A stretch of DNA of 64,000 bases from Pseudochrobactrum sp. sp1633 (GCF_030376605.1 NZ_JARRAE010000012.1:1-64000); one strand, 5' to 3'. Positions 1 to 8,262 are shown, counted from the stretch's first letter. Made by a program: numbers and translations. The notes: generated by a model from the sequence alone, not told the origin.

Positions 1-852
1 TACGATCAGCGCACCGGCTCCGTTCAATATGTTGTTGCAGACCCTGAAACGCTGGACTGCGTGATTATTGATCCCGTGCTGGAATATGATGAGAAATCCG
101 GCCAGACTGCCACCAACCATGCTGATGAAATGCTGGATTATATCGCGCGCCGTAGCTACCGGCTCGTGCGTATTCTCGACACGCATCCCCATGCTGATCA
201 CCTTTCTGCCGCCCATTATCTGCACACCCGCACCGGTGCGCCGACATCTATCGGCGCGGAGGTCAGACAAGTGCAGAAAATTTGGTGCGAAATATATAAC
301 TGGCCGGATCTGGCCTGCGACGGTTCGCAATGGGATCATTTGTTTGAAGACGGCGAGACATTTCAAGTCGGCAATCTCGATGCCCGCGTGATCCACTCCC
401 CCGGCCACACGCTGGCCTCGGTCACTTATGTGATCGGCGATGCCGCTTTCATCCATGATACATTGTTCATGCCCGATGGCGGTACAGCGCGCGCCGATTT
501 TCCGGGCGGCAATGCCACGGCACTGTGGAACAGTATTCAGGCCATTCTGCAATTGCCGGAAGATACGCGTCTGTTTACCGGCCATGATTACCGGCCGAAC
601 GGCCGCGAAGCTCGCTGGGAATCCCGAATTGGCGACCAATTGCAGGATAATATTCATCTCAGTCGCTACCGCGATGAGGCGAGCTTTGTGGCCGCCCGTC
701 AGACACGGGATTCCACTTTGCCGATACCAAAACTAATGCTCCATGCCTTGCAGGTGAATATTCGCGGCGGGCGTTTGCCGGAGCCGGAAGATAACGGACA
801 GCGCTATATCAAAATCCCGCTCGGGCGTTTTGACGGCGCGCCGTGGGAGTAA
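1..852 (+). CDS. MBL-fold persulfide dioxygenase-like hydrolase, 5'-truncated (Blh/ETHE1 type)
   Basis: The reading frame is open from base 1, so the start codon lies outside the window; about 283 residues are visible, close to the usual family length, so only a few N-terminal residues are missing. The metallo-beta-lactamase signature HPHADH is encoded at about 184-201, followed by SPGHT (about 394-408), an acidic ligand in GDAAFIHD, and TGHDY further on. Together these match the Fe(II)-dependent sulfur dioxygenases related to ETHE1 and Blh, which oxidise glutathione persulfide in the cytoplasm. The next gene is a BigR-type repressor three bases downstream, followed by two YeeE-type membrane genes, which is the classical arrangement of the hydrogen sulfide detoxification operon. 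The enzymatic role is inferred from family and context. Confidence 0.88.
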   Translation, partial: YDQRTGSVQYVVADPETLDCVIIDPVLEYDEKSGQTATNHADEMLDYIARRSYRLVRILDTHPHADHLSAAHYLHTRTGAPTSIGAEVRQVQKIWCEIYNWPDLACDGSQWDHLFEDGETFQVGNLDARVIHSPGHTLASVTYVIGDAAFIHDTLFMPDGGTARADFPGGNATALWNSIQAILQLPEDTRLFTGHDYRPNGREARWESRIGDQLQDNIHLSRYRDEASFVAARQTRDSTLPIPKLMLHALQVNIRGGRLPEPEDNGQRYIKIPLGRFDGAPWE

Positions 853-855
853 AAT

Positions 856-1197
856 ATGGCTGACATTATACAATCTGTAGCCTCTGCCCCCGATGCGAGT
901 GAACTGCGCGCGCGGGTGACCGAGGCTTCCGCCTTTCTGAAAAAGCTCTCGAACCCTGACCGCCTGCAAGTGGCCTGCGCTCTGGTTGAGGGTGAACTGT
1001 CCGTGCGCCAGCTTGAGGATATGCTCGGCATCCGCCAGCCAGGTCTGTCACAGCAGCTGGCAGAATTGCGCGCTGCCGGTCTGATCAGCGCCCGCAAAGA
1101 AGGCAAAGCCGTGTTTTATTCGCTGGCCGATGAGCGGGTGAAAATCTTCATCGCGACCATGCATCAGCTGTTTTGCGCACCGGATATAAGGACGTAA
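856..1197 (+). CDS. bigR: ArsR-family persulfide-sensing repressor (BigR-like)
   Basis: A 113-residue winged-helix ArsR-family protein. The recognition region around residues 49-72 (LSVRQLEDMLG, then QPGLSQQL) is typical. It has exactly two cysteines, C41 (in VACALVEG) and C107 (in LFCAPD). These correspond in spacing to the redox pair of BigR from Xylella and Agrobacterium, which forms a tri- or tetrasulfide bridge with reactive sulfur species and then releases DNA. It starts three bases after the dioxygenase gene and is followed within four bases by a YeeE-type gene, so it probably autoregulates the whole operon. The operator expected upstream of the first gene is outside the window. Confidence 0.9.
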   Translation: MADIIQSVASAPDASELRARVTEASAFLKKLSNPDRLQVACALVEGELSVRQLEDMLGIRQPGLSQQLAELRAAGLISARKEGKAVFYSLADERVKIFIATMHQLFCAPDIRT

Positions 1198-1201
1198 TAT
1201 C

Positions 1202-1627
1202 ATGGAAAATTTTACCCCGTGGTCTGCACTCTCCGGCGGGCTGCTGATCGGGTTTTCAGCCGTCTTGCTAATGTTGTTTGAAGGTCGGATTGCCGGTATC
1301 AGCGGTATTGTCAGCAGGCTTTTCCCGCCCTATACCGACAATCGTTTTTTATCTCGCGCCGGTTTTGTGCTGGGATTACTGACAGCACCTTTTCTCTATC
1401 TGCTCTTCACCGGTGCGCTGCCAACAATCACAGTTTCATCCGATCCGGTCATGATGATGAGCGCCGGTTTGCTGGTTGGTTTTGGTGCGGTCTTGGGTAG
1501 CGGCTGCACCTCCGGCCACGGTGTATGCGGAATTTCCCGCCTCTCACCCCGCTCACTGCTGGCGACAACATTGTTCATGGCAGCCGGTTTTATCACCGTC
1601 TTCATCATGCGCCATCTTATCGGATAA
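1202..1627 (+). CDS. YeeE/YedE family membrane protein, first half
   Basis: A 141-residue polytopic membrane protein with about four hydrophobic segments. Near residue 99 it carries GSGCTSGHGVCG followed by SRLSPRS, the hallmark of the YeeE/YedE (DUF395) family; members of this family take up thiosulfate through conserved membrane cysteines. The protein is about half the length of full YeeE and is followed by a second half-size member, so the two probably form a heterodimeric transporter. AAGGA lies upstream of the ATG. The place in the operon suggests export or import of a sulfur species linked to persulfide homeostasis; the exact substrate is not evident. Confidence 0.85.
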   Translation: MENFTPWSALSGGLLIGFSAVLLMLFEGRIAGISGIVSRLFPPYTDNRFLSRAGFVLGLLTAPFLYLLFTGALPTITVSSDPVMMMSAGLLVGFGAVLGSGCTSGHGVCGISRLSPRSLLATTLFMAAGFITVFIMRHLIG

Positions 1628-1639
1628 AGGAGATCGATC

Positions 1640-2050
1640 ATGTCATTTTTGATTAATCTTGTTATCGGTCTGATCTTCGGGCTGGGGCTGGTAATCTCCG
1701 GTCTGGCCAATCCTGAGAAAGTACTGAACTTTCTGGATATTACCGGCAATTGGGATCCCTCATTAGCTCTGGTGATGGGTGCAGCAGTGGTCACAACTTT
1801 CATCGGCTATCGCGTGGTTTTTGCCCGTCAGAAACCGCTCTGCGCTGTTGGTTTTGATGTGCCTGCAAACCGTAAAACCGACAAATCCCTGATGACAGGG
1901 GCAATCCTGTTCGGCATCGGCTGGGGGCTTGGCGGTATTTGTCCGGGGCCTGCCATCACCACTGTCGGCTTAGCCGCAACCGGAACATTGATCTTTGTAC
2001 CGGCGATGATTGTCGGCATGTTGATCGCCCGTAAAGTCAGGGCTTCCTGA
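1640..2050 (+). CDS. YeeE/YedE family membrane protein, second half
   Basis: A 136-residue polytopic membrane protein with the second-half signature GWGLGGICPGPAI at about residues 94-106, including the conserved cysteine. An AAGGAG ribosome-binding site lies eight bases before the ATG, and the gene follows its partner after 12 bases. It is the last gene of the sulfide-response operon; its stop codon lies inside the left arm of the terminator hairpin at 2040-2065. The two-polypeptide form of YeeE is common next to BigR in Hyphomicrobiales. Transport of a sulfur compound is inferred from family membership. Confidence 0.85.
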   Translation: MSFLINLVIGLIFGLGLVISGLANPEKVLNFLDITGNWDPSLALVMGAAVVTTFIGYRVVFARQKPLCAVGFDVPANRKTDKSLMTGAILFGIGWGLGGICPGPAITTVGLAATGTLIFVPAMIVGMLIARKVRAS

Positions 2051-2065
2051 TCACTCAGGAAGCCC
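2040..2065. terminator. Bidirectional hairpin between the bigR operon and the thi operon
   Basis: Perfect 11-base inverted repeat GGGCTTCCTGA / TCAGGAAGCCC with a four-base loop. It overlaps the stop codon of the plus-strand gene and lies just past the stop of the convergent thiD (2073). No clear T-run follows on the plus strand, so it may act as a bidirectional or Rho-assisted terminator. Confidence 0.7.
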
Positions 2066-2072
2066 CCACTTA

Positions 2073-2906
2073 TCAGTTCATTTGATCAATCGAATGAAAC
2101 ACAGGGCCGTGACCGACTGATCGGCCATTTCCGTCTTTCATACCAACTTTAAGCTGATGCGCAGCGCCAATCGCCCGCAGCAGATAGGCCTTGGCCTCGC
2201 GCACCGCATCCGGCAATATATTGCCTTTTGCCAGTTCCGCCGCCAAAGCGCTGGAGAGCGTGCAGCCGGTGCCGTGGGTATCGGGCGTTTCAACACGCGG
2301 CGCTTCAAACCACATATTATACTCAGCATTCAGGAGCAGATCAGGGCAATGCTCTCCAGTCATATGACCGCCCTTCATCAGCACGGCTTTGCAACCTTTA
2401 GCCAGCAAAGCACGGCCTTGGCGCTCCATATCTTCACGGTTTTCAGCCATCGGTTGTCCCAGCAATGCCGCCGCTTCCGGCAGGTTCGGCGTCAGCAAAG
2501 TTGCCAGCGGCAGCAATTTCTGCGTCAGACTTTCCACCGCCTGCGGATCAAGCAATGCTGCGCCGCCTTTGGCAATCATCACCGGATCAAGCACAATCTG
2601 TAAATCCGGTTGTTTGACAAGCTGCTCCTGCAAAACCTGCGCCACGCGGTCAGAAATCTGCGCATTCACGATCATACCGATCTTAACCGCATCGACGCGC
2701 ACATCGCTAAAAATCATGGTTAATTGCTGGGCAACAAAATCTGCCGGTACAGGGAAAACACCGGAAACGCCCTGTGTATTTTGCGCTGTCAGCGCTGTTA
2801 GCGCCGCCATGCCGTAAGTGCCTCGGGCAGCAAAGGTTTTCAGATCAGCCTGAATACCGGCACCGCCGGACGGATCGGAACCGGCGAGAGAGAGAACATT
2901 TTTCAT
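2073..2906 (-). CDS. thiD: Hydroxymethylpyrimidine/phosphomethylpyrimidine kinase
   Basis: A ribokinase-family protein of 277 residues. It has the N-terminal substrate-binding signature SDPSGGAGIQADLKTF (about residues 10-25) and the C-terminal anion-hole motif DTHGTGCTLSSALAAEL (about 209-225) with the catalytic aspartate just before GTGC. ThiD phosphorylates HMP and HMP-phosphate to HMP-pyrophosphate, the pyrimidine half of thiamine. It is the last gene of the thiM-thiE-thiD operon, starting three bases after the thiE stop. Regulation is expected through the TPP riboswitch upstream of thiM. Confidence 0.95.
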   Translation of the reverse strand: MKNVLSLAGSDPSGGAGIQADLKTFAARGTYGMAALTALTAQNTQGVSGVFPVPADFVAQQLTMIFSDVRVDAVKIGMIVNAQISDRVAQVLQEQLVKQPDLQIVLDPVMIAKGGAALLDPQAVESLTQKLLPLATLLTPNLPEAAALLGQPMAENREDMERQGRALLAKGCKAVLMKGGHMTGEHCPDLLLNAEYNMWFEAPRVETPDTHGTGCTLSSALAAELAKGNILPDAVREAKAYLLRAIGAAHQLKVGMKDGNGRSVGHGPVFHSIDQMN

Positions 2907-2909
2907 GAC

Positions 2910-3554
2910 TTAGCCCTTTGCTCCACGGAAATGAGCAATCGCCGCATTGAAAGCACGCGCTTCCTGTTCAGGGCTCTCCTGTCCGCAAATCGCAGACACC
3001 ACAGCCAGACCATTAACACCGGTTGCCAGCACATCTTCCACATGCGGCAGTTTAATGCCTCCGATTGCCACGGCTGGCAGGCCGTTGTGCGAGTAAACCC
3101 GTTTCAACCCGTCAAAACCGATAGAGGGCGCGCAGTTCTTTTTGGTAGCGGTCGGGAAAACTGGGCCGATGCCAAGATAATCAACCACAGCACTATCCGC
3201 TTTAGTGGCCATTTCTGCAGTCTGTACCGACAGACCGAGGATCATATCCGGCCCGATTTTTGCACGCACCTGTTCCGGCGAGCCGTCATGCTGGCCGATA
3301 TGCAAACCATCCGCACCAACAGCAATGGCAACATCAACATTGTCATTGATAATCAGCTTGGCATTGGTGCCTTCAAGCGCCGCCTTCAGCGCTTTGGCGG
3401 TTCCAAGTATCTCTTGCTGACTGGCATCTTTATCACGCAACTGCACCATTGTAGCACCGCCGCGCACCGCTGCGATTGCGGTTTCTACCATACCCAAACT
3501 GCCGCAAAGCTCGCGGTCGAGAACGAGATAGAGCGACAGATCAAACTGTTTCAT
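2910..3554 (-). CDS. thiE: Thiamine-phosphate synthase
   Basis: A TIM-barrel protein of 214 residues starting MKQFDLSLYLVLD. ThiE motifs are clear: MVQLRDKDA for pyrophosphate/Mg binding, INDNVDVA, GADGLHIGQHD, YLGIGPVFPTATK and the C-terminal phosphate loop IGGI. It joins HMP-PP and hydroxyethylthiazole phosphate to thiamine phosphate. The ATG at 3554 is preceded by AAAGG; a longer in-frame extension lacks family similarity and was rejected. The start lies 14 bases inside the end of thiM, which implies translational coupling. The gene is controlled with thiM and thiD by the TPP riboswitch. Confidence 0.94.
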   Translation of the reverse strand: MKQFDLSLYLVLDRELCGSLGMVETAIAAVRGGATMVQLRDKDASQQEILGTAKALKAALEGTNAKLIINDNVDVAIAVGADGLHIGQHDGSPEQVRAKIGPDMILGLSVQTAEMATKADSAVVDYLGIGPVFPTATKKNCAPSIGFDGLKRVYSHNGLPAVAIGGIKLPHVEDVLATGVNGLAVVSAICGQESPEQEARAFNAAIAHFRGAKG

Positions 3555-4353
3555 AAAATTGTACCTTTGCCTGAGACTGGAATTGTGCGGGGGAGAGCGC
3601 ATAAAGCGCATCAATAAAATTTATCTGGAAGCTGGCGGGGCCTTTTGCCTGCAAGGCGGCGTGCTCTCCGGCCACGGCATACATAGCCAGAGCTGCGGCA
3701 GAGGCCTCGAGAGCAGAGACTTTATGTGCAGCGACAAAAGCACCGGTCAGGCAGGTCAGCGCACAACCCAAAGCCGTGACTTGCGGCATCAGTGGCGAGC
3801 CGCCGTCAATGCGCAAAGTTGTCTGACCATCGGTGACAAGATCATAAGCGCCGGTCACCGCGACTGTGCATTTATGCTGCTGCGCCAGTTGTTGTGCCGC
3901 ATGGTGCGCGCTACCGGCATCATCACCGCTGTCTGCGCCTTGTCCGCGCGCGGAAAAACCGGCAAGCGTCAGAATTTCCGATGCATTGCCGCGGATGACG
4001 GTTGGCTTCAGTGCCAGAAGTTTTTGCACAGCATCGCGGCGGAAAGTTGAGGCAAAATGCGCAACAGGGTCAAAAACCCACGGAATATTATGCGCATTGG
4101 CGGCTTCAACCGCTGTAAACATACCTTGCAGCCAGAGCGGCGACAGCGTGCCGATATTGATCGTGACCGCACCGCATAATTTTGCGAACTCTCCTGCCTC
4201 TTCCTGCGCATGCAGCATGGCCGGTGAGGCTCCGGCAGCCAGAACCACATTGGCAGCCGTATTCATCGCCACGAAATTAGTGATGCATTGTATGAGGGGT
4301 TTACGTTGCCGCATGGTTTCCAGCATCACGCCGAAATCCGGTAAATTTTTCAT
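3541..4353 (-). CDS. thiM: Hydroxyethylthiazole kinase
   Basis: A ribokinase-fold protein of 270 residues. Near the N-terminus it has PLIQCITNFVAMNTAANVVL and GASPAM, the thiazole-binding region of ThiM. The C-terminal region ALGCALTCLTGAF (about residues 193-205) carries the GC motif of the anion hole. It phosphorylates salvaged hydroxyethylthiazole. The ATG at 4353 is chosen because GGAGG lies eight bases upstream; a TTG 15 bases further upstream has no such site. That GGAGG is part of a small hairpin in the riboswitch expression platform. First gene of the thiM-thiE-thiD salvage operon; no de novo genes (thiC, thiG) are present here. Confidence 0.94.
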   Translation of the reverse strand: MKNLPDFGVMLETMRQRKPLIQCITNFVAMNTAANVVLAAGASPAMLHAQEEAGEFAKLCGAVTINIGTLSPLWLQGMFTAVEAANAHNIPWVFDPVAHFASTFRRDAVQKLLALKPTVIRGNASEILTLAGFSARGQGADSGDDAGSAHHAAQQLAQQHKCTVAVTGAYDLVTDGQTTLRIDGGSPLMPQVTALGCALTCLTGAFVAAHKVSALEASAAALAMYAVAGEHAALQAKGPASFQINFIDALYALSPAQFQSQAKVQFYETV

Positions 4354-4358
4354 ATCAG

Positions 4359-4377
4359 CCCTCCGCAACGGTGAGGG
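4359..4377 (-). promoter_or_regulatory. Shine-Dalgarno-sequestering hairpin of the thi riboswitch
   Basis: On the minus strand CCCTC and GAGGG form a five-base-pair stem around a nine-base loop, and the right arm is the thiM ribosome-binding site. When thiamine pyrophosphate binds the aptamer this hairpin could form and block translation initiation; in its absence an alternative pairing would free the site. The pairing is seen; the switching mechanism is inferred from Gram-negative THI elements. Confidence 0.6.
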
Positions 4378-4431
4378 TCTGACGCGGGGCCGTTATCGTC
4401 GCTGTTGCGAAAAGCCGCCCTTTGATCTGAC

Positions 4432-4506
4432 TCCCTCCGCCGGCATTATCCGGTTCAGGTTCAAAGGGTACTTCTCAGCCGGTATGATCCGGGCGCCCCT
4501 GTCTCT
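4432..4506 (-). ncRNA. TPP riboswitch aptamer (THI element)
   Basis: Read on the minus strand, the segment contains the invariant THI-box cores in the right order: a GGGGCGCCC start, CTGAGA, then ACCCTTTGAACCTGA and the closing ATAATGCCGGCGGAGGGA. These form the pyrimidine- and pyrophosphate-sensor arms. It lies about 80 bases upstream of thiM, with the expression platform between them, and is the expected control element for thiamine salvage genes. Confidence 0.97.
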
Positions 4507-4513
4507 CATCTTC

Positions 4514-4542
4514 ATTATGGCAGAGCGAAATGCGGCTGTCCA
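4514..4542 (-). promoter_or_regulatory. Predicted sigma-70 promoter of the thi operon
   Basis: On the minus strand TGGACA (4542-4537) and CATAAT (4519-4514) are separated by 17 bases. Transcription would start around 4507, exactly at the first base of the riboswitch aptamer, which supports the prediction. The promoter lies just downstream of the stop codon of the dehydrogenase-kinase fusion gene. Confidence 0.6.
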
Positions 4543-4554
4543 CCGCTCGCAAGT

Positions 4555-7014
4555 TCAGTTGATTAATATGGCACGGAAATCATTGACATTTGTGCCGGTC
4601 GGCCCCGTCACAAACAGATCACCACTGGCATTGAACGCACTCCAGCTGTCGTGCTCTGCGAGAAATTGTTTCGCATCAAGACCAAGCTTCGTCATGCGCT
4701 GAATTGTGCTTCCATCAGCAAAAGCACCGGCATTATTTTCCGAGCCGTCAATACCGTCCGTATCCGCAGCCAAAGCATGGATATTCACGAGCCCAGCAAT
4801 ATTCAGTGCCAATGCCAGCATAAATTCGCTATTGCGCCCGCCTTTCCCTGCTTTTGAACCGGAGCCGAGCGTTACCGTTGTTTCACCGCCCGAAAGCAGC
4901 AGAAGCGGCTGGCCGGATGTGCGGTTGCGTGCCTGATACTGCGCCATTGCCCCATGTATCAGCGCAATGTCTTTCGCTTCACCTTCAATGGAATCCGATA
5001 GAATGAGCGTCTCAACGCCTTGTGCTTCGGCCAGTTTTGCAGCTGCCTTTAGTGATTGCGCGGCACTGGCAATAATATGGTGACTGTGCCGCGCAAACAC
5101 CGCATCATCCGGCTGCGGAGCATCCGCTGCTTCACTTCGCAAATGTGCCATCACCTTTTCCGGCAACTGCATCTTATAATGTTCAATATATTTCAGTGCA
5201 TCATAGCGCGTTGCACGGTCGGCAATTGTGGGGCCTGAAGCAATCAGCGCCGGTTCATCGCCCGGAATATCTGAGACAATCAGGCTGACCATGCGGGCAG
5301 GTCCTGCCAAAGCTGCCAGCCTGCCGCCTTTAATCGTGGAGACATGTTTGCGAATGACATTCATGACACTGATCGGCGCGCCGCTGGCGAGCAGTGCAGC
5401 ATTAACCGCCTGCTCATCGGCCAGTGTCAGCCCCTCCGGTGGCGCAGGCAGCAAAGCCGAACCGCCGCCGCAGATCAGCGCCACAACCAGATCATCTTCG
5501 TGGAGATTTTTCAGCGCGGCTTTTAACTGTTTTGCTGCTTCCAGTCCGGCATCATCCGGCACCGGATGTGCGGCTTCCAGCACTTTGATAAAACAGCATT
5601 CTGCACCATAACCATAACGGGTGACAACCACACCCTGCGGTGCAGGGTTACCGGCCTCAACCCATAAAGCCTCAAAAGCCTGCGCCAGTTGCGCAGCGCC
5701 TTTGCCCGCACCGATCACAACCGTTCTGCCCTTTGGTGCTTGCGGCAAATAGGGTTTGAGACAATGCAGCGGATCAGCTGCCTGCACGGCTGTTTCAAAC
5801 AGCGATTTGAGGAATTGCCGCTCTTGCCCTTTTTTGAGTTTCGCCTGCGGGCGCCCGATACCCTGCGGCAGCTGGCTGCCACCATAGCTGTAACCGGCAG
5901 GGATCGCGCCAACTGCATTGATGACACGGCGCTCGGTAATCGCCGCGAAAATCTGGTCAACGGCCTGTTTTGCTCCTGCCAGCCGAGATGGGTGATCGGT
6001 ATCAGCTGCTGCATGAGGCAGCAGAAGCATGCGTTGCGGGTATTTTTTTGCCAATGGCAAATAAGGCGCCAGCGGCCCAGACAGAGTGCCGTCTTTTTCA
6101 AACAGGTCGGCATCCACTGCAACATTGCGGATATGTCCGCTCTGCATCAGCCGTTCAAGCGCCGCAACATCCACCAGCTCGCCACGGTCATAATTGATGA
6201 CCATTGCGCTTGTCGCCATTGCCGTCAGAACATCGTGACCGACAAGATCCTGATTGCTGTAGCGTCCTGTTTCACTATTCAGCGCACCTAGTCCCAGATG
6301 CACGCTCAATACATCAGCATTTTGCGCAGCCTCTTGTGGTGTCGTCGCATAAGTATAGCCTTGGCTTTCAATCCATTGGCGGTGATGTTCGCGTGCATAG
6401 ATCACCACATCCATAGCAAAGGCTTTGGCGAGTTTTGCCACTTCCATGCCAATATTGCCGCTGCCGAGGACTGCAAACTTACATCCTTCCAGACCAGTGC
6501 TTGGAAAACGTGCCAGATCGCGGCCGGTATCGAATTTGCCTTCCAGCACCTGCGTATAAAGCGCTTCCGTATCCAAATCAGGACGAAACTGTAATAGCGC
6601 TTTCAGCACCATTTGTGCGGTGATACGGCTATTGATGCCCGGTGTATTCATCAAAGGCGCTGTGCCGGAAACCCATGATTGCGATTGCATATTGCCGGTA
6701 CCGGCACCAATACGCACCCCGCCCTCGGCAAACAGGCATTGTGGCGGGATACGGGTGGCGGCTGCAATTACCGCATCATATTGCCCCTTCCCTGCAACAG
6801 CTGTCAGTTCTTGTTCAGTGCTCAAATCAGGGCAATAGAAGAAATGCAGCTTACCAGCTGCGAGTTCCTGCCCTGCTTGCAAAGCATGGTCGTGGAAGAC
6901 CCCGCCTTTGCCTTCAATGTAACGGCGGATTTCATGCCATTGATGCTTACCTTCCGCATCCAGCCGCAACTCCAGATGATCCGCAATCAGGATTTTGGCA
7001 GTTTTGTCCGGCAT
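4555..7014 (-). CDS. Fusion of D-2-hydroxyacid dehydrogenase and MOFRL-type glycerate 2-kinase
   Basis: An 819-residue, two-domain protein. Residues 1 to about 375 are a D-isomer-specific 2-hydroxyacid dehydrogenase: Rossmann motif [11 protein letters not shown], the catalytic arginine region [10 protein letters not shown], an acidic [10 protein letters not shown] and the catalytic histidine in LLPHAAADT. The usual acidic residue at the end of the second Rossmann strand is replaced (VVIYAREH), which may favour NADP. From about residue 395 the chain is a class II glycerate kinase (MOFRL/TtuD family): [65 protein letters not shown] and [11 protein letters not shown] single polypeptide could therefore reduce hydroxypyruvate to D-glycerate and phosphorylate it. 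It begins 26 bases after the RES toxin stop, so it may be co-transcribed with the toxin-antitoxin pair. The substrate assignment is inferred. Confidence 0.87.
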   Translation of the reverse strand: MPDKTAKILIADHLELRLDAEGKHQWHEIRRYIEGKGGVFHDHALQAGQELAAGKLHFFYCPDLSTEQELTAVAGKGQYDAVIAAATRIPPQCLFAEGGVRIGAGTGNMQSQSWVSGTAPLMNTPGINSRITAQMVLKALLQFRPDLDTEALYTQVLEGKFDTGRDLARFPSTGLEGCKFAVLGSGNIGMEVAKLAKAFAMDVVIYAREHHRQWIESQGYTYATTPQEAAQNADVLSVHLGLGALNSETGRYSNQDLVGHDVLTAMATSAMVINYDRGELVDVAALERLMQSGHIRNVAVDADLFEKDGTLSGPLAPYLPLAKKYPQRMLLLPHAAADTDHPSRLAGAKQAVDQIFAAITERRVINAVGAIPAGYSYGGSQLPQGIGRPQAKLKKGQERQFLKSLFETAVQAADPLHCLKPYLPQAPKGRTVVIGAGKGAAQLAQAFEALWVEAGNPAPQGVVVTRYGYGAECCFIKVLEAAHPVPDDAGLEAAKQLKAALKNLHEDDLVVALICGGGSALLPAPPEGLTLADEQAVNAALLASGAPISVMNVIRKHVSTIKGGRLAALAGPARMVSLIVSDIPGDEPALIASGPTIADRATRYDALKYIEHYKMQLPEKVMAHLRSEAADAPQPDDAVFARHSHHIIASAAQSLKAAAKLAEAQGVETLILSDSIEGEAKDIALIHGAMAQYQARNRTSGQPLLLLSGGETTVTLGSGSKAGKGGRNSEFMLALALNIAGLVNIHALAADTDGIDGSENNAGAFADGSTIQRMTKLGLDAKQFLAEHDSWSAFNASGDLFVTGPTGTNVNDFRAILIN

Positions 7015-7040
7015 GATTTCAGTTTCCTTAGTGGTGATTT

Positions 7041-7628
7041 TTAAGGTGCGATACCCAGATTATAGTGATTGGCAATTTGCCAGAACCAGTCTGCATCAAG
7101 ATCAGCCTGCCGCTCAGCAATGCTGATATGCTCCGCGCAATGATCAAACAGCGCGTAGCAAAGCTGCTCATCATCGTGGCGGGCATAATAGGCAATGCCA
7201 TCTATCTGTGCAGGATGGTTGTGCAGCGCTTTTGACCAGTTTTGCGCGGTATCGTAAGGCAGTCCGCTATGCAGAACCTCTGCCGTTGCACCAAGAATAG
7301 CAAGGCCGCGCCCTGCAAGCTTAGCCAGCTTCAAGGGTGCGGTCAGTTCCAGCTCCACATGCGCTTTCTTTTGCAAAAGCCCCAGATCAATCAGGCTGCG
7401 GCCGGGTTCGCGTAAGAATGTTTCAGCAAAAGCGCCTTCCCGAGCGGCGGCAGTATACAATACACCATAGGACGCATCCGGCGCATTCAGCCTGCCCATA
7501 TCCGAGCGGTCGAAATAGACAGGCTCAAATGCTGCCGTGTGAAAGCGATATAATTTGCTCCCCGCAGCCAGAGGCATCAGCTCAGGCTGTCGGGAAGCCA
7601 GATTGTGCGGTGGTTGCGGCCCGCTCAC
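7041..7628 (-). CDS. RES-domain toxin (NAD+ phosphorylase family)
   Basis: A 195-residue RES protein. Family landmarks are LYRFH near residue 27, [16 protein letters not shown], then EGAFAETF carrying the conserved glutamate, and [13 protein letters not shown] followed by LCYALFD. RES toxins of Xre-RES systems degrade NAD+ and arrest growth. In many relatives the last motif reads Y-x-S-R; here the serine appears to be alanine (YYARH), which may matter for activity. Translation starts with GTG and overlaps the antitoxin stop by four bases (GTGA), typical of a coupled toxin-antitoxin pair. No other toxin family fits as well. Confidence 0.85.
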   Translation of the reverse strand: MSGPQPPHNLASRQPELMPLAAGSKLYRFHTAAFEPVYFDRSDMGRLNAPDASYGVLYTAAAREGAFAETFLREPGRSLIDLGLLQKKAHVELELTAPLKLAKLAGRGLAILGATAEVLHSGLPYDTAQNWSKALHNHPAQIDGIAYYARHDDEQLCYALFDHCAEHISIAERQADLDADWFWQIANHYNLGIAP

Positions 7629-8188
7629 GCGCCTTGCAGACCATTCAGCCGTGCAGCTTCCAGCACCGGCTCAGTCTCACCGCGGCGCAACAGTTCAATC
7701 GGCTTTTTGCCGTTGAGCCGCTCATCCGGCCTGCTCAGAAAGTTCAGCAGGAACCACGGATTAGCACTGCCAAGTGCCTGCCGCACAGCTTTCAGTCCGG
7801 CAACAATACTGCCGTCATTGAGAAACTGAATTGTCGGATAGGCACGGCGGTTGCCGGGCCCAGGAACTGCAAGCAATGAGCCATCCTGCACGCGTTTATC
7901 AACAGCCTGACGGGAAATACCCTGCAATAACAGACGCACCTGCTCCAGCGTGTAGGCACCGCCCGCTTCACGCAGATCCTGCTGAGCAATCTCAAGACCA
8001 CGCAACAAAGCCATAGCACGGGCATCCGGCTGGTAAGCATCTCTGGCAATAACAGCGCCCGCAGTTTTATGCGCGGTCTGTCTTTTCGCAGTCGCGCGCA
8101 ACGTTGTGCCGGAGCGCGCCTTTGCCTTGGCAGTCAGCGTTTGCCGTGCTTTCTTGGGTTCCTGTGCATTCTGCGTTGTCTGTACCAT
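7625..8188 (-). CDS. Xre/MbcA/ParS-type antitoxin
   Basis: A 187-residue protein. A basic, low-complexity N-terminus (about 50 residues rich in Lys, Ala, Thr) is followed by a helix-turn-helix-like segment (YTLEQVRLLLQGISRQAVDKR) and a C-terminal toxin-binding domain with FLSRPDERLNGKKPIELL and an acidic TEPVLEAARL. This is the MbcA/ParS/Xre antitoxin layout that neutralises RES toxins. The ATG at 8188 is preferred over the ATG at 8194 because the GGAG at about 8196-8199 is correctly spaced only for 8188. It probably represses its own operon through the perfect inverted repeat just upstream (8229-8262). Confidence 0.85.
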   Translation of the reverse strand: MVQTTQNAQEPKKARQTLTAKAKARSGTTLRATAKRQTAHKTAGAVIARDAYQPDARAMALLRGLEIAQQDLREAGGAYTLEQVRLLLQGISRQAVDKRVQDGSLLAVPGPGNRRAYPTIQFLNDGSIVAGLKAVRQALGSANPWFLLNFLSRPDERLNGKKPIELLRRGETEPVLEAARLNGLQGA

Positions 8189-8228
8189 TATCATCTCCTG
8201 ATCTTAAAGATGATACTGCACAGAGGCG

Positions 8229-8262
8229 TTGTCAACCTTGCTGTTGTTGTCAAGGTTGACAA
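8229..8262. promoter_or_regulatory. Operator of the Xre-RES toxin-antitoxin operon
   Basis: A perfect 12-base inverted repeat, TTGTCAACCTTG and CAAGGTTGACAA, with a 10-base spacer, centred about 57 bases upstream of the antitoxin start. The arms contain TTGACA on the minus strand, a -35-like element, so a bound antitoxin would block RNA polymerase. The repeat is seen; autoregulation is inferred from Xre-RES systems. Confidence 0.72.

Noticed and set aside
2157-3617. Long plus-strand frames opposite thiD and thiE
   Set aside because: They are antisense shadows of well-supported kinase and synthase genes with no ribosome-binding sites or domains.
8229-8262. Resemblance of the toxin-antitoxin operator to parS (GTTGAC / GTCAAC words)
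   Set aside because: The words occur in the wrong order and spacing and do not fit GTT-N4-GC-N4-AAC; the position upstream of the antitoxin explains it better.
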